From the NCBI GenBank assembly GCA_036971615.1, contig JAYKKR010000005.1, positions 620,001-684,000 on the forward strand: a DNA stretch of 64,000 nt. Direction: 5' to 3'. Origin of the DNA: Amyloporia xantha. Lineage: Eukaryota > Basidiomycota > Agaricomycetes > Polyporales > Adustoporiaceae. Positions 11,723 to 22,551 of the stretch are shown here, piece by piece. Below the pieces are notes generated by a model, which made no database searches, was not told where the DNA came from, and saw only the letters and a program-made list of their open reading frames with translations. The translations under genes were made by a program, and so were the position numbers. The number at the start of each line of letters is the position of its first letter. Position 1 is the stretch's first letter.

Positions 11723-13578
11723 ATGTCTGGCAGCCCAGAGCGTGCCGAAGCTTCGCCCGAAGTGCCGGAGCAGGGAGGACAGGACAGTGGTACGACAACC
11801 TTCGATTCCGACGCTCGTTCTATACTGGGCTCATTCACCCATTCACCACAGCTCACTCTGCGACCACGAACGACGTGGACCACGAACTGACTAGTGTCGA
11901 ACACGCCGACGCGGACACGCCCTTCTCTTCCCCTCGCCACGCCGCCGAACCCGGCTCTGCTCCCACCACACTTCCCACGTCAGATCATGTCTCTAACCCA
12001 CCTGCAAGCTTGCAGGATGAGCATGAGTCCCCCCAGGTCATCGCTCTGCGCGGATTGTTCCCCGATTTCGACACTGCGCTTCTGTACGTTCATGGACACT
12101 CTGGATAGTCATTTGGCGGGACGATTGAACCCCGTCTCTTCACAGACAGTCCGTTCTTGAGTCCGTGGGCTACAACCAAGAGCAGGCAATTGACATTCTG
12201 CTCGGGATGAGCGATCCCGACTATGTCGCAACCACGGCGCCCGCAGCGGTACGTGGCCCTTCTACGCAGTCGCGATGTTATACTGCGCCTCGATCTGATC
12301 GAGTCTGACTCTTCAGCCGGAACACGATCTCGCACTAGACGAGCAGCTTGCCCGTCAGCTTGCTCTCGAAGACGAACAGCAGGCTCACCACGCAACTGGA
12401 CAGTCGTGGCCTCGTCGAGGCGATGCACCCTACGAAGCCAGGCGTAATGCGCCTACTCATCCGCAACAGCAGGAGCAGCAGTATGTGACAGGCAGCGAGC
12501 GAGGCGACTTCCAGGACTTCCAGGAGACTTTGGGCCGCATGGCAGAGAGTGAGTCGTTTATCTTGTAGTCATGACTGCTCCTGTGACCCAAGGAATCTGC
12601 GCCCATGTGGTTCAATCTGTCGAAAACCACGGTGGAGTTATTCTTCGCTGATGTTGCGAATTCTCAAGTCATGTCACTAACCCGATTCCTTCATCATCTA
12701 CAGGTGGCAAACGGACGTTCAGCTCCATCGTTTCTAAGGCCAAGGCGAAGATTAATGAGTACAATCAACAACGGTACGTGTCTCCCTTGAACTAGCTCAG
12801 ATTCTCATGTAATAACGTGACACGTCGTTATTCAAACTTCTCGTCAATACCCCTGAACGTGGTCTCGTCTTGGCTACGCACTACTCAGACCCAGTCAGCC
12901 ATCGACTGCGCCAACCAACCCGCAATGGGGTTCCGCTCCGCCCACGCAGCTTGATCGCCACACGGCGTCGCAAGCCTACGCGCAGCAATACTATGGCTAT
13001 GATTCGGGCCATCCCGATCCGTCAACCGGCGACGTTCGTTCGGTGCCGCCCGCCGCACGGAATCAGGAGAAAAGTCCGTTTGAACATGACCAGGAACATG
13101 TCTCCGGGTGCGATGTAGATGCGGCCTCTGCGAGTAAGTGCGCCTCGTATGTGTGGATAAGTGTCGCAGGTGACTGAGTCGACTTTGTCCGGTAGGTAAA
13201 TCCCCGACGACGGTACCGGCGTTACCCCCGATGAATGCTGTTGCTCCGTCAAGTCCCTCCGCCACCAGCCGACCATCTATGTCCTCACGACCGTCTAGTG
13301 ATACCCCGCGGCCACCCCCAACTGGGAGTGGCAGCCCCATCAACGCAGGTGAGTGTTGCAGTCTGAAACGTTTCGGAGCCATTCCGTGTTGCTTGCCTTG
13401 TTTCTCACTTGTCTTGTTTTGGACCTGAATAACTCATGCTTGACTTGTCCCAGCGAAATTCGGTCTCTTGCCAAAGAAGCCTGTGTCATTGCTCAATACC
13501 GCGCAAGTGCAACGTCCGCGTGATGATGAGGACGAGCTGGAATATGTGGAGAACCCGTTCGAGGAGGGCCATGATTAA
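11723..13578 (+). CDS. CUE-domain ubiquitin-binding protein, Cue5-like
   Basis: This protein binds ubiquitin through an N-terminal CUE domain. The yeast relative Cue5 is an adaptor for autophagy of ubiquitinated aggregates. The start at 11723 gives MSGSPERAEASPEVPEQGGQ. After an intron the CUE domain reads SPQVIALRGLFPDFDTALL and then QSVLESVGYNQEQAIDILLG across a second intron. Later exons are EPEHDLALDEQLARQLALED, FQDFQETLGRMAES and KRTFSSIVSKAKAKINEYNQ, followed by a Gln/Pro/Ser-rich disordered region. The conserved fungal tail is KFGLLPKKPVSLLN, ending VENPFEEGHD at 13578. Six or seven introns are present and the frame is intact. The CUE hydrophobic and di-leucine positions (ALRGLFP, DILL) are preserved. 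Confidence 0.85.
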
Positions 13579-14051
13579 GGAATAGGTATTTAGGTTTGAG
13601 CATTTTTGAGCGGACAATGGTTGTATACGTGGTTAGTCAATCTGTTGTATGTTCAGTGGTCAGTGATACCTGGAAAGAAATACCCGCGACGCCGATAACG
13701 TAGCGACTCAACGATTAAACATGAAACGTAGCTTCAGGGATGCAGGGCTCCTATTGGCGTTGGTAACGGAATAGCATGGGAACAGGAAAAAAAACTTCGT
13801 CCTTGTTGTGGACGCGTAGAAACAAGGGTATATTAGCCGGAGGGCCTGAGGCAGGTGATTCAAACGCAAGATCGGAAGCGTCTGCCCCCATTTATCATGC
13901 TCCACATTACTGCCTCCGACATTGTATGCAGCATCCCTTGAACGTCAAAGCCATGTATGTATTGACATAGAACATTGTCTCACTTCCTCTTCTATCCCTC
14001 TTCTGTCGCGATAGAAGAGGAAGTGAGACAATGTCTCCGCGGGGCCCTTAG
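13579..14051. other. Convergent spacer
   Basis: This spacer lies between the stop of the CUE gene and the end of the ligase pseudogene. It holds the strong hairpin at 13972-14034 and nothing else that I recognise. Confidence 0.6.
13972..14034. repeat. Perfect 25-bp inverted repeat with 13-nt loop
   Basis: The arms 13972-13996 and 14010-14034 are exact reverse complements over 25 bp, beginning ACATTGTCTCACTTCC. They surround a 13-nt loop that itself contains a CCTCTTCT echo of the stem. It sits between two convergent transcription units, 18 bp beyond the ligase pseudogene. It could be a very small inverted-repeat transposon relic, a foldback transcript end, or a small-RNA precursor. The sequence cannot decide between these. 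Confidence 0.85.
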
Positions 14052-14893
14052 TTATTGCTGCCACAGTAACAAGCTGTCCCGAATTGTGCTCATGTCATAC
14101 CGCCACAAGTGCGACTGACTGGGGTTCTTATACAGCTTCGCCTGTTCCCTGAGCACACGTCGCAGAATCTTGCCGTTCGGGCTTTTCGGTATGGCACCGA
14201 TGAAGACGATACCGCCCGTGAGTCACTTATGCTTCAATTTCGCGGCAGCAACATACTGCAGACAGGGTGTGAGTCGTTGTTCGGCAGACAGGGGAGGCGA
14301 CTTACCTTGAATATATCCGCCTTTAGTTGAGCCGCCAGGGCCCCATCGTGTTGCACCTGTGCAGCTAGATCTGACTGAAGGACAACGAACGCAAGTGGAG
14401 CTTCTCCAGCATAGCCGTCGACGATTCCAATGACACAGGCATCAGAGATCTGAGGATAATCGAGCAAGTAGCCTTCGAGTTCACCAGGAGCCACCTGGAG
14501 TCAGTCCCTTGACCTTGATAAGCTCCTTAATCAATCGCATTCGTCAATATTCCGACACGCACTCATCCGAATCCACTCACTTTGATCCTTTCAGTCACGA
14601 AGAAGCTACTGACAGCCCGCCTATATTCCAATTATTCAGGACTCTAGCTAGTGCGCCGCTGCGATTCTGAAGTTCATCACGCTCAGAGCACCGTAGAGAC
14701 AGAAGCGGACAAGAATTGACTACCTCAGACATGTACATTTTCTTGCCGCTCCCTTCTTCTACGAGACAAGGCGTACACATGGTGATATTTCAGGCCTGCT
14801 TGAATGTCCTGACAGCTTCTCCAGCGTAAAGTGAGGAATCGTAAAATTATCTGGAGGGGGTAACAGAAGACGCGTAGCATTGAACAGTGGCAT
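14052..14893 (-). pseudogene. Internally deleted 4-coumarate-CoA-ligase-like pseudogene
   Basis: This is the remnant of an adenylate-forming acyl/4-coumarate-CoA ligase. The N-terminal part is readable from MPLFNATRLLLPPPDNF through TIPHFTLEKLSGHSSRP, PCLVEEGSGKKMYMSEV and (after an intron) SGALARVLNNWNIGG. The sequence then jumps directly to SSFFVTERIK, which in the family lies several hundred residues later, so the AMP-binding core is missing. The C-terminal domain continues (ELIKVKGL, APGELEGYLLDYPQISDACV, FIGAIPKSPNGKILRR) but has two further lesions. A GACT duplication near 14505 shifts the frame before APGELEG. A TGA stands where the family has Trp, between KHK and LTGGIVF. The terminal Lys of the catalytic PKSPNGKILRR is present. 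It is certainly not an active enzyme. Confidence 0.85.
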
Positions 14894-17193
14894 GGCGAGA
14901 CCACTCAGATAGCGGCCGCGTATATGAGATAAGAGAGGCTTTTATATGCGGATTCGATAGCCGAACATGGCCTGTATAGAATCCCATAGATGTAGCCTAA
15001 CCTTGTGTGACTGACAGTAGTCGGGCTCAATTCCACTCAGGTTCGAAACAATCGACTCCGCCGCCGACGGCCGTGGCGGTCTCGTCTGCGAGTATCATTT
15101 ACATAACTTAGACCAAAATTCTGATATGTAGTTCAGCTAGGTATTAGTAAAGATGACTGTCCCTGATACATTGCGATAGACGTCGGATGACTCACGAATA
15201 GGCCATTGATAAGCAAGCATACAAGTTCGCAAGCACTGTTGTAGTAAAGAGGTGGCAAGAACAAGTGAGGTGTCGAGGGCGTTGAAGGGTTTTGCGAGCA
15301 AAATGGTGGCGACTCAGATAGACGATACCGTAGTCGATACTATAGGGACTCGCCGCCGGTCGCCGGTCGACGGCGCTTCGACATGTCCCGTGATCGTGCC
15401 GATCGAGATAACGTTCTGAGCACCGACTGCGGCGGCGGCTATGGCAATCAATACAACATTAACTCTCAGCTCTCTTCACCTACATAGCTCTACTACAATC
15501 GGCCTCAGTCTGCACGAAAGAAGATACGTCTCCATTCCACAACTGACATCATTTCAGACATCCCCATTTGAGACCATCTCCACTGCTGGCGCCCTTCTCC
15601 CTCTATTTTGCCCATCTCTGTTTGGACGCCTTTGTCCCAACACTCAAACGGCCGCCTAGCGGGAATTTTTCCCAAGCTCCCTCACGAGAAAACTCGACAA
15701 ACCTGGCTGCAGTCGATGAGTGTCTCCACGTCATCAAGTAGCAAGCAGCCCAAGAGGATGCAATGGCAGGTGCGTATTAAAGGTATAGTACTGTAATCCG
15801 GCCAGTTGGCTGACGGTGAGTGTACGGTGTACCTACCCACGCGCGTAGGCTGGTTTTGGAACAGATAACGTACTTGGAGACTTGGCTTTGGAGCCCATTT
15901 CGTCGTCGTCTCCAAGGCATAAGCTACTCTTGCCGACTATATTCACAGCGGCTGGGGTGCTCCGAACTACAGATTTTAACATGTGAAGGCAGCGCTATGG
16001 TCTAGGCTGATTGGAAGCCTCGAATGCTGACAACAACTCGGGAATGATAGCTCCTGTCATTCCTATTATCTCGAGCATAATTGTTTACGATGATAGTCCG
16101 CAGCCCACATTCTCAGTGTATATGTGGACCATCCATCAAGAACCACAGCCTCGTGGAGGGATACCACCACAAGCAGCTGCCCTCATGGCATCTTCCATCC
16201 TCGCCAAATACGTGTGCCCCGGCAGCACATGTATTCCGGCATTGTAACTTTTCCGTATACGCAGATAAAATGGCCTAGCAACCGTGAGTCAGCAGGATTT
16301 TTGAATGCAATATCAGCGGCATCGTCGTAGGCGTTTAGTCTTTGTTGGTTAGCAAAGAGATACATCAAAGCAATAATTGCGAAACCGACGAGAACTGGCA
16401 GTTACATACAGCCAGGACTAGGACAGAAAAGGCACAGCTCCCGACTCACATAATCGCAGAGATCAACAAAGCTTAGAGAAAGATGACCTTTTGCGGTGAA
16501 GTAGTGACCATAGTTGAACGGACCGAGACCGAGGCAAATTGATGATGCTTCATGCTTTCCCTCTTGTCTGCAGACTCTGCACCAGGGACTGAATTAATGT
16601 AAGGCACAATTCACTTCACGTCTAACAACTCTCGGGCCAGACCGTTGAACAACCAAGAGTCCCCAAGATTAATTCACACAACCTGCCGCCTTCTACATAG
16701 TTGAACAGAGTGGATGATAAAGCCATATCATAACAGCTTTGTCGTGGATTTCGCTGCGGGGAACAAATTTGAACAGATGGTTCGGAAAGACTGTGTGTCC
16801 ATCGTGCACGGACAATGCTACCACTGGCTAGGACGGAAATCGCGGATGTACCCAGAGAAGACTGCATTGAGGATGTGCAATGTTTCTGCAATGTCGGGTT
16901 TGGGTGTCCAGTTGACGTGATCGTCTGCGGTTCTTATCAGCAAAGAGAGATTTTTCTAAGGCTCGAGCTCAGAGTCTGTGGTGGAGTATAAACCCGTTGA
17001 TTTAATAATAAAAGAGCTCAGAGACTGCCAGAGGCGACGGACTAGCGCCGATACTAGCAGTCAAGATAGACGCTCAATCGGGCGGTTATGAATCCGGCTA
17101 AAGCCGAGCTTGCAGAACACTCGAGTCGCTGCCATCCACGAAGACCTCATCGACCCCCTCGCCCTTCATTTCTCTGTTTATCCGACTGTTCAA
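14894..17193. other. Gene-poor region
   Basis: These 2.3 kb hold only short open frames on either strand. Some pieces look splice-like, for example a donor after CAATGGCAG at about 15770 and an acceptor at about 15848. One minus frame near 16200-16390 begins in a hydrophobic stretch (GFAIIALMYLFANQQRLNA). None could be joined into a gene or matched to a family. Remains of the deleted ligase core were not found here. Confidence 0.4.
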
Positions 17194-17826
17194 ATGGTGA
17201 GTGCTGCATGTATTGCTGCCGTATGGACGGACTGGCCACTATGTGGTTTGATTGGTGCTGTCTGGGAGATGGATGGCGAAGTCGTCTCCCAGATGTGCCC
17301 TCAGTCCTTCTAGACGCCTGCAGGCTCCCTTCGGTCGTACTAGAGAACTGACGAGAAGCTCGTTATCCTAGGCCTCCGCAGAACTTGCCGCGACATATGC
17401 CGCCCTCATCCTCGCCGATGATGGCGTTGAAATCACTGTCAGTCCATTCTGTGCCGTCATATTCGCGTAATATGGAACTAATCACGGACGTCCGACTCGA
17501 TAGTCCGACAAAATTGTTGCATTGACATCAGCTGCATCTATTGAGCTCGAGCCAATCTGGGCCACTCTCCTGGCCAAGGCGCTGGAGGGCAAGGACGTAA
17601 AGGAGCTTCTTACAAACGTCGGTGCTGGTGGAGGTGCACCTGCTGTTGGTGCAGCACCCGCGGCGGCCGGTGGTGCAGCGGCGGCCGAAGCACCAAAAGA
17701 GGAGGAGAAGAAGGAGGAGGAGAAGGAGGAATCAGACGACGACATGGTAAGCCAGCATCTACATCTTAAAGTTTGTATGGTGCTGACATTTTTTGTGTCG
17801 CGCAGGGTTTCGGTCTGTTCGATTAG
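17194..17826 (+). CDS. RPP1: 60S acidic ribosomal protein P1
   Basis: This is a P1 stalk protein of the large ribosomal subunit, which recruits translation GTPases. The coding part of exon 1 is only the start codon (17194-17196). After an intron of 175 bp the protein reads [20 protein letters not shown], then [40 protein letters not shown], an Ala/Gly hinge and an acidic [16 protein letters not shown] tail. The last exon adds only GFGLFD and the stop, completing the invariant SDDDMGFGLFD terminus. There are three introns. Length (about 110 residues) and all motifs fit, and no damage is seen. The start was chosen because it is the only upstream ATG that splices in phase to the conserved N-terminus. 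Confidence 0.95.
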
Positions 17827-18519
17827 TTGTTGTATTCGTTTCCTTCTGCTATTATATACTAGCACCTCACGCGGCGACGACGTGCTTCCCACTACACAGC
17901 CCGCAGTTGTCCTGCTATCCTGCTATGATACATGTCATGCATTCATATTGATCAAAATCATTGCTCATTGAGCCCATGTGGGCTTTAGTTTGAGCCCTTT
18001 GATATGGGCTTGCTGCATGAGACACAGGTAGCACTATGGAGGCAAAATCGGGTGAAATCAACCCTCAGACATGGCTCACTTCCACCCGTCTGCATGGTTA
18101 TTTTAGCTAATATTGGGTTATGCTAACCCGGTGCACACATGGTGAAAGTAACACGAAAAATGTCCGCTTTCACCATGCGAAATCTTCGTCGATAGTGAAA
18201 ACAGCCCCAAGACTGGGTTGAATTTGGTCGAATGAAGAGGGTGAAAACCACTCTTAATTAACCCTCCCAGGTTTAACCCGGTCACAGGGTGGAAGTGTGA
18301 TTCAACCCGCCGACTGAGTGACTCTAACCAGCACCAGTGTTCACTGTGTAGTGTAAGAAAGCATCCTTCTGACCGCCTTCGTAATCTCGATCTACGGTCG
18401 CAGCTCTTCGTAATCAATTGACATTTGCTCAGATTAGAGTAAATCTCATACACCTTTATCGTTATGTGATTGAGAAATTCAAAATTTTCACCCTTAGCAC
18501 AATGAAGGTTTGCTACGAG
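17827..18519. other. Spacer with scattered GGTGAAA repeats
   Basis: The motif GGTGAAA occurs in both orientations, for example near 18053, 18139, 18173, 18239 and 18487, together with several TCAACCC or TTAACCC words. There is one 11-bp perfect hairpin (CATGGTGAAAG at about 18137, its complement at about 18168). CACTTCCACCC at about 18080 recurs inverted at about 18290. The arrangement resembles the subterminal repeats of an old non-autonomous DNA transposon, but I could not fix its ends or a target duplication. Confidence 0.4.
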
Positions 18520-19475
18520 CAGTGTTGGCACTGACCTGGTCATGACCGGGTCTGACCCCGTCATGACGGGGTCAGACCCCAAACACAGCGGGCAACGGCC
18601 GATAGTCTGTACCGTAAAATGGGGTGAAAGCATTAAAATAAGTAAAATGTTCCTTTATTTCTCTGCAAGGGGATATGTATGTAAAATGCGAGCAAAATAA
18701 GGAATGTTCTGAGGAACATGCCATGTGAATTCAGAATATTCCTCGCTTAAAGCCACGTGCCAGGAAAGTGCGCAGAGAATGCAGTCAAAGGGAGAAGTTA
18801 ATTCAGAAAGCTGCGCGAATTATCTATTGCGGACTCACACTTGCAGTATTTAACCACTCCAGTCCATAATGCTTACATTTTACGGTACAGACTTTCGGCC
18901 GTTGCCCGCTGTGAAAAGGTCAGAAGGGTCAAGGGTCAAGGTGTGACCTCGGGGTTCATGCCCGAGTGGCGCGACCTGAGCTGCAACTGCTTGCACCGTT
19001 TGCTCGATTGATGGCAGTCTTCGTTCTCATTTTTGAAGATGTCTACTCTATAATGTAGTAATAAAAATCATGAATAAGTTCCATATTCAATAGAGGCTTA
19101 TGTATGCTTATAGAAAGCATCTGTGGCATGTAGCTTCGATATTACTAGCCGAAATGAAGATGACATGGCAGCACCCAAGCAGTCATCAGCGGAAGTATTC
19201 ACAAGCTGCTTAGGTGCAATGAGCTCTCCAGCAGCGGCGCGTTCGATCGTCTATAGCTATGAGTCTCTGTCTGACGCCGTACTCGATGTTTTGCCCGGGT
19301 CGGAGAGTCCAACAGCGCTGGAGACAGTCGCACGTGCAGCCAAGTGCAGCCTGTGCGGGTCACTCACGTGCTGACCCTTGACCTTTGTCTGACCCCCGGG
19401 TCAGACCTCGTCAAGGGTCATGACCCCGTCAAAGGTCAGGGGGTCAGGCGTGACCCTGCCAACACTGGCTACGAG
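18512..19475. mobile_element. hAT-like non-autonomous DNA transposon with 8-bp target duplication
   Basis: The element spans 18520-19467 (948 bp). Its ends are perfect 11-bp terminal inverted repeats, CAGTGTTGGCA and TGCCAACACTG. It is flanked by an exact 8-bp direct repeat, GCTACGAG, at 18512-18519 and 19468-19475. An 8-bp target duplication plus CAGTG termini are the hallmarks of hAT elements. Both subterminal zones are crowded with GGTCA/TGACC words, often as GGTCATGACC or GGGTCTGACCC palindromes, as expected for transposase binding sites. No transposase frame is present; the longest internal frame is 83 codons, at 19123-19374. A second element interrupts it at 18584-18913. Confidence 0.9.
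18584..18913. mobile_element. Nested 330-bp inverted-repeat element
   Basis: The left end CACAGCGGGCAACGGCCGA and the reverse complement of the right end agree over about 38 bp with one mismatch, and similarity continues more loosely beyond (AAGCATTA on both sides). The element has no coding capacity and is A/T-rich inside. It is flanked by AAA on both sides (18581-18583 and 18914-18916). This could be a 3-bp target duplication, which with CACAG termini would suggest a CACTA/EnSpm-type miniature element; that assignment is inference. It lies inside the hAT-like element and is therefore the younger insertion. Confidence 0.8.
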
Positions 19476-20267
19476 GAAACGACTAGGTAGTGAAACATAG
19501 TGGAAAGGCTAGATAGGACAGTATTCTTTTCGGGTTCAGCATGGAACATGGTGGCAGAGCGTATAATTGGAATTAGCTACAGCAGTTGGTCTACATGCAT
19601 TCGCTATGCAAACAGCGCAGTCATCGCAGAAGACGTTGCCGGTGAGTTCATGTCAATCAGAATTATGGCAGCTCACAGATATGATGCTACCATGCAATAG
19701 TCGGTTAATGTGGTTTAACGATTCTGATCACCATCCCTAGTTTGTGAGGATGAGAACGAGGCTTTGAACCTGTCGAGAAGTTTCTGCCAAGTCTTTTATT
19801 TTAGAGATACAGAATCGGGAGATGATACGTACCTGCAAGAGCTATATCCACAATGCCAGCATTAAATAGCTAAGTTATTGAAGGTCAAAATGATCATGGC
19901 CTTATCGACATGAGCGTATTCGGAAGTACCGGAGTCCTACGAGCGCATCGCATGTTCAAAGGCAGAATTGGTGGCTTGACGAACGTATCTAACAGTGGGT
20001 AGTCAACAAGCTTGAATTTGTGAAATTACTTGGAAGCATCTTCGCAGCGTGCCTTCATTTCTATTGCTGAATAGACGTCTAATTGAATGGTATATGCGGC
20101 AAAGCGTTCGAGTAGCTCGGGGGCTACAGACTCAGGAAAGTGCAGTCTGCATATGCACATTGTCGATAGCATTTTATTAAATTCAAGAGCACCCACCGAG
20201 CATTGAAATAATTACAACTTGGCATCCTTAGGCACAGTTATATCTGAGAACAAAGCACTCATGAGCT
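19476..20267. other. Intergenic, nothing recognised
   Basis: A/T-rich sequence between the transposon and the next gene, with only short chance frames. Confidence 0.5.
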
Positions 20268-21220
20268 ATGGTATATGCCATGGCCACCCGAAGGCTTTCG
20301 ACGGTCCAAGCCACAGTCACGGGGTTACCGCCACAACCGCGTCGCGCCTTGGAAAGTGTGAACTCGACGTGCTTCGAGAGACAGCTACCACGCCACTGCC
20401 TCGCCACGAACGAGTTAAACGAGGACCAGCTTCACTCACCCTTCTTATACGACCGGAGAGCAATGGCTTTCCGCGCTGTCCTTGTGACCAACTACGCCGC
20501 ATCCACACTCGCAGCACATATTGTCGTGATCCGCGCGCCTCAGCCTATGGCGCCCCCAGCAAGTTTCATGCGCATCGTAAATTACCAACCTGCACAAGAG
20601 ACGCGTGAAGAGCCAACATTAGAAGCGGAGAAGGTCAGATCACGTCCTTGCCACACATAAGGTCGCGTGTTTGCTCACCGGGAATGTGCTCTCGTGAACA
20701 GGACGATGGCCCCGGTGAGTCGGCCAAGGAGGCCCCTATACATGAGATAGGATGGTTGGAGCGTGTGGTCAAGGAGAGGTATGTGAACTGGTCTCGAGGC
20801 CTGAAGGCTACGATTTGTCGGGCTTAACCTAGTTTACATAGGGATATGGCATATGCAATACCTGCAACTGAATGGCCGACTACTCTCCCCGAAGAGTTAA
20901 TCCCATATACAAAAGAATCATGGCCAACGGAGCTTCCGGATGACCTGGTCGAAAATAAGCCCCGTAAATGGGCTGGCCCGAGCACTCAGGGACTAATAGA
21001 CATCATCGAAGTGATGGCTGCCTTGACCGGTTGGACAAAGCCTATCCCGAGTGATCATCACTCCCATGAAGATGCTACTCCTCCGAAATATTCGCCGCAA
21101 GGGCGACCCAATCCGCCATCAAAAAGGCGGAGACATAGATCAAGGCGTACTCACCAGAGTGGTCGCGCTGGACCAGCCGTCCAAAAACAAGTGCCAAGGC
21201 ACGGCGGAATTCGAGGGTAG
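20268..21220 (+). CDS. Unknown spliced protein
   Basis: This is a likely three-exon gene of unknown function, about 280 residues. Exon 1 reads through MAFRAVLVTNYAASTLAAHI and ends TREEPTLEAEK. A canonical intron (20634 to about 20701) joins in phase to DDGPGESAKEAPIHEIGWLE. A second intron leads to MAYAIPATEWPTTLPEELIP, which contains two similar units, EWPTTLPEELIPYTKE and SWPTELPDDLVENKPRK. A basic C-terminus (RRRHRSRRTHQSGR) follows and the stop is at 21220. The frame stays open across both introns, which supports a real gene. The start is uncertain: 20268, or the later ATG at 20462. No domain, signal peptide or membrane helix is recognised. Confidence 0.5.
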
Positions 21221-22551
21221 ACAACATCAATGCCATGAAGTATCAGAAGTCCGAAACTTCTGTAAGAAGCTGTATCTGTATAACTTGCGATTATTGATTC
21301 GTCGAAGTGCCAGGTGGATGTACTTTGTAACATATTGGGATCTTTGTAAAACAGAGGATTTTTCGTGCATTCGTTTACCTTGAAGGCAAGATTGTAGAGC
21401 AGATACATTGGTGTTTGACCAATAGAGGTGATTCTCCCTGAATGGCTGACAGTTCAGATAACCGTGTGTCCGAAGTGAAGTTATAACATTGCGTTTAATA
21501 CTGCCATGGTGGTACAAAGTTCACAATACGCACGGTGCGTCTGCAATCTAAATGCAGAATTCATGAATGTACTTTGGAAAGGTAGAAATCCAGGGTCTTA
21601 CTGCGTCAAGCCTCGGTTTTCTAGATAGGTACCGCCCCGCTGTTTTGCTGGCATGCTCCTTTTGAAGTATCGCTGACGCCCACTTTTTCACACATAGATA
21701 CAGCACTTCTAAAGCCGTGCACGAAAAAAACACGATGTGTGCACGTACTTGGAACGAGATATGCGTTCAAAGCTATCAGAGCGTTCGTACGTTTTGTGCT
21801 GTGCGACAAATACTGGCAATTCGTCGGCCATTGGGTCCGTTACTTGAGGTCAATTAACGAGAGCGGATAGATAGCAGCCGTATCATGGAAGGAAGGACGA
21901 CGGGTGCTTTATGAAGACGAGGCAAACGGGCGACTAAGCCAGATAAATTCATAAAAGTCACCAAGTGGCAAGAAGTCGATGACGGTCGGGCGCTTGCGAG
22001 TCTCATATCTGTTGCAAATTAATATAAAGCTTCACTCGTGCACAACCGACGTCGTCTTTCGAGTCGGCCGACACATAAGGCAACGGGGGCGAAATATGTC
22101 TCTCCTTGTCACTAATTGAATCTAACTGCTAGTTTGCCCATACGGACAATACGGATAGCCTCTGGAGGTACCACCATGACAGAGGTTTCGATCATAACTC
22201 AACAGGTCTGTCTTTCCGCGCGTACTATCCACTCTGATGCCAGATCACTACCTAACCACCCCTACCTCCAGTCAGAGATAGCCCTGAATGTGCGGAAATG
22301 AACTACACGAGTGATAGTGTTCATACTGACACCCGGCATTTCGTACACAACGAGCTGACGGCTCGACGCGCTCTAATAAGCAGCGGCAGGCAGTCTATTC
22401 GTGGGGTCGAAAGTGATGTATCAATTGCTGTCGACTGCCTCCCTCGATCAATGAGGAAACAGCGACATGGACATCACTATAAAAGTCGTGAGATCACAAG
22501 CTGTGCCAGTCTGCGACCAAGGACTTACAAGTAGTCCTGTGGAATGTGATG
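21221..22551. other. Intergenic, nothing recognised
   Basis: These 1.3 kb have only short frames on both strands and no recognised repeats. Confidence 0.5.

Noticed and set aside
19123..19374. 83-codon frame inside the hAT-like element as a transposase remnant
   Set aside because: It has no DDE or dimerisation-domain similarity that I can see. It is too short and probably accidental.
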